Source: a virus. Taken from it: 34,849 bases of DNA. The notes under the pieces are model-generated. The model saw nothing but the letters and a program-made list of their open reading frames with translations, ran no database searches and was not told where the DNA came from. The DNA lies in IMG/VR virus record IMGVR_UViG_3300025132_000135, positions 1-34,849 of that record; one strand, 5' to 3'. Shown here piece after piece: positions 27,301 through 31,807 of the stretch (the stretch's first letter is position 1; each line of letters opens with the position of its first letter). The position numbers were made by a program, and so were the translations under genes.

Positions 27301-30054
27301 GATGCTACAAACAAATACAAGAACGACATCCGCAAACAAGAAGACGTTCAAAAAGAAATCATTAGAAAGAAAAAGGACGCTGCCTTAACTCAACTGGAAA
27401 AGGTATCTCCTGACTTTGTTAATGAGCTCAAAGCTATACGTGATATCGTTGACACTCTATCAATTAAACTTAAAGAACTCTACAATGTGGACGTAGATCT
27501 AAGTGCTACGATAGATAGTAACTTAGGGATATACATAACCCGATCATATAAGATGTTCAATGAAGCAGGGTGGTTGGATAAAGTTACCAAAGATCCTAAC
27601 TTCGAAACCGTGAGGAATAATGCGGCTAAGTATTTTGAAGAGACCTACAAACAAGCACGTATTAAAGCCTTCATAAAAGATGGTAAAGAAGAGTCCGAAG
27701 CTACCGCACTAGCTAACAAAGAACTTAGCGACAACAAAGAATTAGGTAGATCAATGATGCTTTCATTCCTTCATAGTTATAAAGATAAGGACGCAAATAA
27801 CTTGATAGTAGGACCCGAAGCTGTTGAATCTTTTGCTAGTCCTCTGATAAATCAGTTGAAAAAGAAAAGAGATATTGATGAATCAATCAGGGCTCTGCTT
27901 GGAGAGGAAACTGACGAGGGTGCAGGGTTCAAGAATCTTCTACGTACTTATCTCAGCGTTGGTATGATGGCATCGAACCAAGCGTTCATGAAAAACTTGT
28001 TAGAGGTGGGACGCAGAAAAGGAAACGAGTGGATACTTACAAAGGACGAACTCAAGAAAAAGAGACTAGAAAATATAGATGAGTACGGGGGAAGTAGGTA
28101 CAAACAAATCAGAGCAGGGGGGACAGAAGCTTACGACCCATTCAGAAACTTTGAGGTCGAGGTCGATGGCGAACCAAAGAATGTGCAACTCTTTGCTCCC
28201 GCTGAAATGGTTGATGGCTTGATGAGCGTACTCAGTCCGCCTACTCAAGAGACTGCGAACGATGCAGAAAAAATAGCGAGTGGTTCCTTTAAGTTGATGG
28301 CTAGAATAACAGGCTTATCTCTGGGAGCTAAGACTTTAGGTAACATTGGTTTCTATGTTAGGAACGTAATATCAAACGCTTTCTATTTCGGTCCCGCGAA
28401 TGGCTTCGTTGGATTCGGGAAGATGACAGACAGTTTGATGACCGAGTTAAATAGAAGAGGGATACGTCAAGAAAAGTCTAATGCATACTATACAGAACTG
28501 ATAGCTCTTGATGTTATCGGAAACGAGATTAGGCCCAAGCTAATTGAAGAGCTCCTCAGTGGACAGACCTCTCCAGAAACAGTCTTAAATGATTTTGAAA
28601 AAAATCTTTCAAGGCTAGAGAACGAAGAGGGCAAGAGCATTTCTCGTAAAGGAAAAGAGTTAGCTCAGAAAGCTAATGAGAAAACATGGGGTAAGGCTAA
28701 AGAACTTTCGGCTGTCGTTGATGCTTTCTACAAGATAGCTTTGTTCGAGCACGAACTTAGTTATCTCATCGATGCAAGAGAGTCCTCTCGCAAGAACGGC
28801 AAGCAAGATTTTTATGCTACCAAAACTGATTATGAACTAAAGAGATTAGCAGCCGAGAAAGTTGTCATGACTTCTCAAACATATTCTCAAGCTCCTCCTA
28901 TTATCACTGGACTTCAGGGGCATACCTTCGGAGTTATGTTCGCGCCTTTCCTTCGATTCAAAGGTGAGGTTATCAGAACATATTTCAATACGTGGAACTT
29001 AGCCATGAAGGAATCTAAAGACAGTAACCCTGTTATTAGAAAACGTGGACGAAGAAGACTAGCGGGTATTGGGTTTGTTACTGGAGTATCTTCAGTCATA
29101 CTTCCTATTACTACGAGACTTCTTCAGGGAATATTCTACGATGATGACGAAGCTCTTCGTGATACGTTGCCACCGTATATGCAGAATCAATCACTCGTGT
29201 ACTATACAAATCCTCTTACTAAGGAGAGAAGGAACTTCTCTTTAACTTTCATTAACCCATACTCGATGTTAACTGACCCTTCACTAAGGGCGATGGAGCA
29301 TCTCGTTCACGGCAATACTTCGAAGACGGTAGAGAGTTTAGTGAAAGGTACGCTAGGTGAATTTCTTGATCAGCAAATATTCATGAGGGCTTTCTTAAAC
29401 AGTACAACAAACTTCGACCCAAAGAAACAAGAGCCTATCTACGAAGAGAATGATCTGCTCCATGATAAATTTACGAAGTCTATTAAGTATGTATTGAATG
29501 AAGCTTACACTCCTCCAACTCTTACCAAACTGTTAGAGGACAGAGCGATATTCAAAGATGGGTTTGACATCACTAAGGCTCCTGAAATTATATCAAATAT
29601 TATCGGGCAGTTTAAACCCGCAACGACTTATCCGATTGAGTTTGATGTTAGGTTATCTGAATTTGTAGAGAAGAGGAAAGGTGAGTTCGATAGGATCAAC
29701 TCAAACAAATATAAAATGTTAACCGATAGAGTAATGACCAAAGCGGATATAACTTCTTTAGCAAAAAAAGAAATAGAGGGAAGACGAAGAGTCAACGCTC
29801 ACCTCATTCAGTTGTACAGATCTTTTGAAAGGCAAGGCTTACCTAGAGAGGAGATCTATAACATCAGTCTTCGAAGGGGGATGAGTAAGAGACGAGTCCA
29901 GTTGCTACTCGCCAAGGGACTTATGGATAGACCGTCATTGCCTATGCCATTCATTGAAAGTATGGCTAGAAAGGGAGAGACTCATATCCAAAGACTCCGA
30001 GACTTCCAAGCTGAGTTGAATAAGTACCCAAGGTTCTTATCGGTAGATCCGTAA
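15349..30054 (+). CDS. Giant phage polyvalent protein (4901 aa) with ART, ParB, 2H and DUF7178-like domains
   Basis: One uninterrupted frame of 4901 codons. Order seen: 1-840, helical with hydrophobic stretches near 500-555, 661-684 and 785-800 and a SEAIEEGIDELAQ segment; 855-893, acidic linker; about 1740-1850, a metallopeptidase-like helix GEEIAH at 1799-1804 that lacks the first His; 2090-2420, a DUF7178-like domain (KRWYQGANRVA, AGVMAALSPQKDW, VTIDTHAV); 2560-2780, ART-like (YYHGS, His2571); 2860-2975, ParB/sulfiredoxin-like (DGNHRY at 2936-2941); 2990-3165, 2H phosphoesterase-like (HIT at 3053 and 3144); 3200-3395, ART-like with Asn3213 in the His position; 3430-3820, ART-like (YHGT, His3446; GYDGI); 3840-4901, LPD38-like C-terminus with APFLRFKGEV near 4530 and hydrophobic 4571-4597. 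Polyvalent proteins are thought to be packaged and ejected to counter host defence. Individual domain calls are by motif only. Confidence 0.85.
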   Translation: MSEISPSSKGLGPLATLLQNPQEADNVTPPLDFDTWDAQIGSGIPDREQKWRSYANYHRMHWFDQGTLTEAVEGNINASLKRHLLEEGFIDEETPNSEIFKPNPISLDKQTNLVTRAFGENVASVWKQGKENGESEEVLNKTLNDAKSFLVDVGELPFASLSNLDGSRQIIGGTSVMNPVSAFENAVRDGAVSYEDAILVQSGLQQGSDIGANRFKDQRRSRLLNEVQNLLSDEVGNDQARENFDALSNLLIREDQGMSAKKELHGGMYVKRDRNFLSKVLRQQLAEQYSKDKDVNLNLASKRFSDEEIKSVIEEQAALRANLSGEFEYFSEEADLTRNIRVFGTTAVAHPQLMLQPTRFEEALEKDTRLTDKQKDSLRNQRDFYKRQRYESVNSILKETKATSEKWIAASAQGAQAGEDPVETLDKFLSNKDNYDAFKNQSTSILASIGDSFTSLYNIPAALLFKSEDAARRLGEAAQEESRRREVAKLFNQEYGLGMDVMTMVAPVLVDIGATAALSMTTMGAGGAAYIGLKTGTTLTAKGFAKGMLGGVLRTASKKDFLEKTVDAGLGYSRVLDPREVAVRELAEKNLKEKLIRSTSEKNAIEAINVYNQMLDNKLLMSSKTFGSLFVTSANRSAGGMFTTIYNSMPEDMSHDEKYDAAIGSALLAGTITGLITTAFMKLGRGGLEEAFLDGMTYRQMQGVMRRQLGVKLGDVESDKIATEFLQRKMRKALLNSPIIEGGVSEAIEEGIDELAQTFVRDAALNQDTPLKEIAAGVGHSMLLGGIFGFGATGARGLYDKLGGPTGDEARYRAQVADEIIERLKKEGAPATADELEIQETRRLLTAPQREVGERRRRRPEETPEETPELEQEDEVVETEDEVVETTEDEEGASPEDQAEFDFTTDLSPEQFQFQFDASVEGTDPNRRVEEEQLEIDLDLTSRPVTTTNLLGETEILQEGDPVQTEFSTEDFVNLLDENISPETVSEALAEQLEDRADTLDKPSSGVANEATKQKVKTKKIHPEERKLQQLIARLNESTSLIKGQEYVFPTADIPIAKEEFIDDHLTATEVKAFEDLIRKGVPVDLTQDRAVHGMPDRSMFPKGYYENKSQLLNELIQLRYPKRSSFLPQDVKNPVKDNGKVIGYLDSEGNALFENDPVKAAKLLLMGYSIKAPISKAGLNPAFIYKEGSDLIEGVIIDGGFSGNKRVNKNSINEVFPSVADNLSSNTEVLNLFSNNERGVVVGTRPLGEGTELRSNFRKKGTAQSKEQPISEVRQQITDFFKAVRENPEGKVEALNLLKSPKAQDVLESDFSEQAIIALEQEFNMVTVLHELNTTLRETEGAVEINEDTGVATPTKKGIEVFKSRLASSDPDAVEQAASVLKINLATSETKSDKVILEFLSDYVLNDPLLQKDSISFREVGLRVFNRFNSFQTNYKDAEGKFYPKDTQRRRYVRLVDPSVAATFDPTAVNFMNDLVLDAASVLEEDQSLRDSVNAYLDLTTALDDVDGRPDWRTGVMSGNEVLGLLIDQGATLRSLDPSSEHGKAFLALYKKSLRGKDSRPLHTLLRLISGTTDSVSKEGDITKDLALLEDVRARVEATLGQSFSTPKTIAVINAIRKSSAEAHTTTHYAFGEQATPDVPTATESVSDITSRTIDDLRKLQNVGKSVGSVEQGVEEVWPPRSTSDPDILRTELTPANQKRLDNQEVDKGEADKPIEVESDNTLTLDESNILTRLINRIGALVRRNGLTLTVTNEKGVGFAYARARTNDIFVNQNAVANLIKQGKSESVIRRILNSIIGEEIAHVASYRSVSQKQLDNLIDQTTDAEFESIVDEYTPDNPVRNEQLKAALNSENEATVQRTKEILIEEKLRMYAQERMTGTTSEANYLFWTGDPSKLQIALEYLRRMVSRLLNLKKKGNTTPEMDMAISNLIEEINVLIGMERFGAGNFAFNPNAPDDYIAGIQSTTLGEIFPEEANATDSPLYELGFNDDLRIGTAKLGTKKKPRPTSAESNIGGDLGINDSEPEKAVASLRKTIGNQINKIAQASEADTPTSRYVLPKEFMEESDPIKRTEILRDWSSDNLKALYNAVPPEVRERSKRWYQGANRVANSLSKKYNITPQQVAGVMAALSPQKDWFLNLAQAEQVIEVWSNYQNYRMDSASFLATIEETVAKATAPKAQLQGKPKKVKDQLNAQARAERAKILNKLKGKRFKDLTETAQRGWAARLIAETLFGKGVSNVDPEGDPNSPYMNVDGDIKTNAWGSSDETAKALSMLDDGSLENISESLGNYHKVRNFYNNIVSPNSLKGDVTIDTHAVAAAFLMPYSTKAIAVKHNFAEDSSRNSVYGMQGTYHIYVDAYRKAAKELGISPYQLQSITWEAIRAMYPKNVRSDLNYVESRENIWKQNDPEQARNRILGQEIPRPLWLGTPDSGLVERAEAQVGTGAQKRTIARRGLFFAGRRATSRLSDYGSPEFEDTGVLRSELGADNKQYRKLILTGDSGTSNLEDLLNSKEVEQALDVSVLNEEDNTRAKVQILDAWITENGQTIAELNSLVKKAAEAKGYDTDIVYYHGSPVYNIDTPQSRHNSIAAFVSEDRVDAQQIAAIAQQVSAEDIIVHRWYLKRDLKLFDHENDSEVDEVINKLKQEDEVKAAIKRGEFNESMLRSKIKQGVYSVFTHYDVTNMEYISEYNILNLAEYLRKFGYGGYYERETVPDAEVAPQYSRSLAIFEPNNIKSAESIAFKQSLNAIEDRRDGSLRYETQVVPLDLRFDEGRTELMFTSLGITGAPIEAGPETDRVLDTSAKDAGIRAQGKLDDMGLSRSFLDEVPEFEANYDALKSILSDTRDQIGDTSREEMPIVQPQQVEEFGTFLSESLERPVSVEQKEVPVADMKPYQTELFFPKTVWYAMQKHFNMQEATDKVLQEPFSIMSSDGFILDGNHRYGQIMLTRPDASVTANVVDLTIAELIPLAQTFSDMKGNNRKIDRGGQELRLADIGPFDIDALNLNKGVTKGKVFKTGIYMFKSDTLTELAKQEQENFNFGSNNFVPLAEEDIHITLLNQAFVEGREAQGKTDILGEAFRRLGESTTAVLPNLTFHAPEIVSQIQPDGTLRQSLVRRVVEQEVLNNFVEKYILGEPSPDKQRIYHITLGNLTGNPRDSVAYPNPSNSVVVGSKEHFNRSLKDADYSVPQTKKLIEAEAIRNNHLVEGDLVRVFNGAESEGVKSVGDYKRRNIGGGFGFYFKTEDSKLAEIDKGKEGQMYDVFLKANKVFTTPRRAMEGIGSNEVFFNELVKGLRAKYKLTNEEANLLRVNETPIMYLAQAPMFDTMVNDLAKVNPKFQKIKEDIDAVGEGGVTKLVSQLSGYDAIHYEGSGTWVVFDPSQIRIAETTREDLIDMTTLRSELGATDKEYLELAENPEKDWVSSEGLTLQQMVMRAAQDAGYFLDEVYHGTTHSFDVFSKSKGSINNNFGLGFYFSSSRKDSTLNYLDEGADLNRRLETRAEYYEGQIAKFLESRVGVTGESLEMLFFSFDVKGNVSTLVKESKKYAEDKLPASKVKEIFTMPDNFTDPVDISKWQYGRPYEIGYAIAQQEMVGPERKVIPAFMKLKNPAVIGSFSGDPEMISKALSGDIQMRLDPYSRYDEEAIENELDSLRLQLAKEKDIDPEDVLDSDLREFAEEWAEDNGYFNDEQPALIQAIEKVGPDFGYHQQGSEISELLADENFSEIEEPTLAEVEDALTSLYAMATDAEGNIARGEFIRRVFEELGYDGIVDHRVNKKFNMKGLGSDTYHIIAFKPESIKSAELVTKNAEGDIIPLSQRFDDSKDSILYSELGATDKTISGYTYSAGGITVDSLEKMLEAPVYEDGVYDSEKRKDSWWRKFKVAMTGSLDIRVRRMFEQREAFNRAVQNDVNLRSIELRKILDKDFIDKGFSIPYELISEATGSSKVVSIPDDIKDSMKLQHKSRKADIIARAKRKEITEEEKKKLLEDATNKYKNDIRKQEDVQKEIIRKKKDAALTQLEKVSPDFVNELKAIRDIVDTLSIKLKELYNVDVDLSATIDSNLGIYITRSYKMFNEAGWLDKVTKDPNFETVRNNAAKYFEETYKQARIKAFIKDGKEESEATALANKELSDNKELGRSMMLSFLHSYKDKDANNLIVGPEAVESFASPLINQLKKKRDIDESIRALLGEETDEGAGFKNLLRTYLSVGMMASNQAFMKNLLEVGRRKGNEWILTKDELKKKRLENIDEYGGSRYKQIRAGGTEAYDPFRNFEVEVDGEPKNVQLFAPAEMVDGLMSVLSPPTQETANDAEKIASGSFKLMARITGLSLGAKTLGNIGFYVRNVISNAFYFGPANGFVGFGKMTDSLMTELNRRGIRQEKSNAYYTELIALDVIGNEIRPKLIEELLSGQTSPETVLNDFEKNLSRLENEEGKSISRKGKELAQKANEKTWGKAKELSAVVDAFYKIALFEHELSYLIDARESSRKNGKQDFYATKTDYELKRLAAEKVVMTSQTYSQAPPIITGLQGHTFGVMFAPFLRFKGEVIRTYFNTWNLAMKESKDSNPVIRKRGRRRLAGIGFVTGVSSVILPITTRLLQGIFYDDDEALRDTLPPYMQNQSLVYYTNPLTKERRNFSLTFINPYSMLTDPSLRAMEHLVHGNTSKTVESLVKGTLGEFLDQQIFMRAFLNSTTNFDPKKQEPIYEENDLLHDKFTKSIKYVLNEAYTPPTLTKLLEDRAIFKDGFDITKAPEIISNIIGQFKPATTYPIEFDVRLSEFVEKRKGEFDRINSNKYKMLTDRVMTKADITSLAKKEIEGRRRVNAHLIQLYRSFERQGLPREEIYNISLRRGMSKRRVQLLLAKGLMDRPSLPMPFIESMARKGETHIQRLRDFQAELNKYPRFLSVDP
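25546..25563 (+). repeat. 18-bp direct repeat within the giant gene (second copy 26830-26847)
   Basis: CTCGGTGCTACTGATAAA occurs identically at 25546-25563 and 26830-26847, in the same frame, encoding LGATDK in the linkers after the second and third ART-like domains. A diverged third form (ELGADNK, from 2482) precedes the first ART. Exact nucleotide identity across 1.3 kb in otherwise diverged sequence suggests recent duplication or recombination between module linkers. Confidence 0.75.
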
Positions 30055-30058
30055 ACAC

Positions 30059-30098
30059 AAAAAAACCCCCTCCCTCTACGTGATGTAGAAGGAGGGGG
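30059..30098 (-). terminator. Intrinsic terminator of the right-hand minus-strand operon
   Basis: A 14-bp stem (30066-30079 with 30085-30098) around a 5-nt loop is followed, on the minus strand, by a run of seven T (A-run at 30059-30065). The single irregular position is a G-U wobble in minus-strand RNA and an A-C mismatch in plus-strand RNA, so it is built for leftward transcripts. It lies 84 bp past the stop of the 68-aa gene and 5 bp after the giant gene stop, separating convergent transcription. Confidence 0.9.
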
Positions 30099-30102
30099 AC
30101 CT

Positions 30103-30122
30103 TAACTTAACCTAACTTAACC
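30103..30122. repeat. Tandem 10-bp repeat TAACTTAACC
   Basis: Two exact adjacent copies of TAACTTAACC in the convergent intergenic spacer, with GTTAAGT in inverse orientation at 30149-30155. The rest of the 128-bp spacer holds the terminator and no gene. Function unknown; a binding site is possible. Confidence 0.4.
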
Positions 30123-30182
30123 AATGGAACATTGACTACGCCAAGTAAGTTAAGTATACCAAGCAAAATATATTCGTCAAGT

Positions 30183-30389
30183 TTAGTGAGCTTGTAAAGT
30201 GTACTTCGAAACTAGTTTCTCAAAGCTATCGTTTGCTTCTTTCCTGTCCTTACCTTCGTAGATAACTTTGGTAGGGTTCTCAGGAGACACTGCATATACT
30301 TTGTACTGAGGCATTGCGTCTACAGTGTGCATTAAAAAGATGCTGCTGTACGGGCCTCTGTCTGTCTTATAAAATCTCTTGATTTCCAT
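30183..30389 (-). CDS. Hypothetical 68-aa protein
   Basis: Last gene of the right-hand minus operon, overlapping the DnaA-IV-like gene by 23 nt and followed by the terminator. The sequence (IKRFYKTDRGPYSSIFLM, YKVYAVSPENPTKVIYEGKDRKEANDSFEKLVSKY) looks like a beta-beta-alpha fold in which 'EGKDRKEANDSFEKL' is an amphipathic helix, a pattern common in small phage regulators. No family recognised. Overlap with its neighbour and good codon use support it as real. Confidence 0.6.
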   Translation of the reverse strand: MEIKRFYKTDRGPYSSIFLMHTVDAMPQYKVYAVSPENPTKVIYEGKDRKEANDSFEKLVSKYTLQAH

Positions 30390-30693
30390 CGTCTTTATTT
30401 TCTTTATTCAAAAAGTTTTTAATTTGTCCTAAAGCATCTGCTATCTGAGGATCGTCCAAGGATTTCTTGACTTTCCTATGTGATGTCAGTGCTGTTGAGA
30501 AGTGGCGATTGAATACTTCACCCGCTTCAACGTACGTCATTCCCGATTCACGGGCCAAGTACATTCCCAAGTGTCTCCACTGGGCGAGTGTATGTGAATG
30601 TCCTTCGTTCTTCAGTTCGTAAACTGAGAAACCAGATACTTTGCTGATTGCTTTTGCGATAGCTTGCGGTGATACTTTGTAAGTTAACTGCAT
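30367..30693 (-). CDS. Stand-alone DnaA domain IV-like DNA-binding protein
   Basis: 108 aa. Residues 8-77 match the DNA-binding domain IV of DnaA: AIAKAISKVSGFSVYEL, then TLAQWRHLGMYLARES (the RQxAMyLarE helix), GMTYVEAGEVF and NRHFSTALTSHRKV, which lines up with the GRDHTTVLHACRKI signature of DnaA. Where bacterial DnaA has Asp-His-Thr-Thr, this has His64-Phe65-Ser66-Thr67, so the base-reading residues differ. No AAA+ domain is present. It could bind phage origin sites, compete with host DnaA, or act as a repressor. It directly abuts the 71-aa gene upstream. Confidence 0.8.
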   Translation of the reverse strand: MQLTYKVSPQAIAKAISKVSGFSVYELKNEGHSHTLAQWRHLGMYLARESGMTYVEAGEVFNRHFSTALTSHRKVKKSLDDPQIADALGQIKNFLNKENKDDGNQEIL

Positions 30694-30909
30694 TTAATTT
30701 TCGTTTAGTAGGTCGTTAATAATTTCGTCTAGTACGGATGTAGCAGGGTCCTCTTTATTGAAGATGGGCTGCCCTATTATTCCGTCAGGTAGTATTGGAT
30801 AAATAACAACGGAGTCTTGAACGACCCCGTTGTCATCATCCAGTTGTGCATCCACAATGATCGGATGTCCTTGCGGAAACACTTGTCTAATAATCCTCAT
30901 CTTATACAA
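30694..30909 (-). CDS. Hypothetical 71-aa protein
   Basis: Acidic protein (VVIYPILPDGIIGQPIF, then TSVLDEIINDLLNEN) with a likely beta-rich body and a C-terminal helix. It overlaps the 153-aa gene by 8 nt and is followed immediately by the DnaA-IV-like gene, so it belongs to the same transcript. ATG at 30900 (codon 4) is an alternative start. Function unknown. Confidence 0.6.
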   Translation of the reverse strand: MYKMRIIRQVFPQGHPIIVDAQLDDDNGVVQDSVVIYPILPDGIIGQPIFNKEDPATSVLDEIINDLLNEN

Positions 30910-31363
30910 ACTCAGGACAATAGACTACGATCTCGTTACCCTTCCCCCAAACAATCTTGATAAGCTCAGGATCTTTGTGAAAAGCTAACGCTGTTTTATA
31001 GCGAGCCCACGCATCCAAGAATTTTGGGTACGAGTATTTCGCCCACATCTCCAAGTCCTTCGGATGGATTGGGTCATTCTCTCTAGCAGAGCCAAGAGCC
31101 ATTTGAATACTTACTCGTTTAGCTACGTGTTGTGCGGATTTCTCCGCTTGGGTTATGGGTTCGTATTCAGCTTCCGCTTCTTCATCTTCGGCATGATCCA
31201 CAAGTGAATCATCCATAGCAATCCAAGAGGACAAGGATCTATGTTTCTTCTTGCGAAGTGTGAAGGCTGCGGGCTGTTCTTCCGTGGCAGGGACGAGAGA
31301 AGCTATGTACTCCTGATCGTCTATCACTACCACCCGATGTACTGCTTTAGTTAAGGGTGTCAT
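30902..31363 (-). CDS. Conserved hypothetical phage protein (153 aa)
   Basis: N-terminal half is a small beta domain (HRVVVIDDQEYIASLVP, AAFTLRKKKHRSLSSWIAM) of a type often seen in phage and plasmid proteins ('ELxGxxYTVxL...KGRRKGxSLSW'). The middle is acidic (DHAEDEEAEAEYEPIT) and the C-terminus is helical (MWAKYSYPKFLDAWARYKTALAF). It is the first gene after a promoter with a palindromic operator-like site, and starts an apparent sub-operon with the 71-aa, DnaA-IV-like and 68-aa genes. Function unknown. Confidence 0.65.
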   Translation of the reverse strand: MTPLTKAVHRVVVIDDQEYIASLVPATEEQPAAFTLRKKKHRSLSSWIAMDDSLVDHAEDEEAEAEYEPITQAEKSAQHVAKRVSIQMALGSARENDPIHPKDLEMWAKYSYPKFLDAWARYKTALAFHKDPELIKIVWGKGNEIVVYCPEFV

Positions 31364-31405
31364 AATTACTTTTTTAATAAATGAATTTATAGTTAAGTTA
31401 TAATT

Positions 31406-31434
31406 AATATATAATGGACTATTGACTAGTCAAT
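31406..31434 (-). promoter_or_regulatory. Sigma70-like promoter with palindromic operator over the -35
   Basis: Minus strand TTGACT (31433-31428) lies 16 nt before TATATT (31411-31406), about 42 nt upstream of the ATG at 31363. The -35 is inside a perfect 14-bp palindrome, ATTGACTAGTCAAT (31421-31434), so a dimeric repressor there would block polymerase. The palindrome also covers the end of the 82-aa gene. The region from 31364 to 31418 is very AT-rich and has no gene. Confidence 0.55.
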
Positions 31435-31667
31435 TTCTTTTTATTCCAGTCCTCCAAAAACTTCTTCAAGTTTTCTTTGGACCCTAATACGTGAGCTAAC
31501 ATTGCTGCTAACTCGTTACGTGCTTCTCTCAACTGAGAGACTTCTTCTACTACATCTACTTGAGATTTCATATTCAGTTCTTTTATTTGTTCGGCTAAGG
31601 TTTCGCGTTTGATCTTATCACGTAGCCATTCGTGATAAGGTTCGTTTGATATGTGATTACTTGGCAC
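31419..31667 (-). CDS. Hypothetical 82-aa coiled-coil protein
   Basis: The frame starts at GTG 31667 and gives an amphipathic helix (REARNELAAMLAHVLG) after charged helix (DKIKRETLAEQIKELNMK). No membrane segment or enzyme motif. The four-copy TCAGGGT array lies 9 bp upstream of the start, and no SD is seen. ATG at codon 33 is an alternative start. Function not recognised. The operator-like palindrome at 31421-31434 overlaps its last codons. Confidence 0.5.
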   Translation of the reverse strand: MPSNHISNEPYHEWLRDKIKRETLAEQIKELNMKSQVDVVEEVSQLREARNELAAMLAHVLGSKENLKKFLEDWNKKKLTSQ

Positions 31668-31676
31668 TACAATGAA

Positions 31677-31704
31677 TCAGGGTTCAGGGTTCAGGGTTCA
31701 GGGT
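31677..31704. repeat. Telomere-like tandem repeat, four copies of TCAGGGT
   Basis: Four exact head-to-tail copies of the 7-mer TCAGGGT, immediately upstream of the GTG of the 82-aa gene (minus strand copy ACCCTGA). The surrounding 126-bp gap also holds GTCAGG and CCTGAC as inverted sequences at 31715-31720 and 31735-31740. No gene is well supported in this gap. Such iterons may bind a replication or regulatory protein. Confidence 0.7.
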
Positions 31705-31723
31705 TAAATTTAGTGTCAGGCTT

Positions 31724-31807
31724 TTATGCGTTTACCTGACGGGCGTATGAAAATAACCAGAGTACCAAAGCTCCGACGCAATACCCAATTCTATTAATCT
31801 TTTTCAG
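31724..31807 (-). CDS. Possible 27-aa membrane peptide with non-ATG start
   Basis: In the frame shifted from the end of the 456-aa gene a short ORF with a possible CTG start gives KKINR followed by a hydrophobic segment (IGYCVGALVLWLFSY) and a polar end. Charge and hydrophobic pattern look like a small single-pass membrane peptide, and it would overlap the stop of the gene upstream. CTG starts are rare and no SD is present, so support is weak. Confidence 0.15.
   Translation of the reverse strand: MKKINRIGYCVGALVLWLFSYARQVNA

Noticed and set aside
25604-28248. Several 60-92-codon antisense ORFs within the giant gene
   Set aside because: They are unrelated short frames opposite an intact coding frame and show no protein motif.
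31677-31704. The TCAGGGT array as a CRISPR or true telomere
   Set aside because: No spacers between copies, only 28 bp, and internal position, so neither CRISPR nor a chromosome end.
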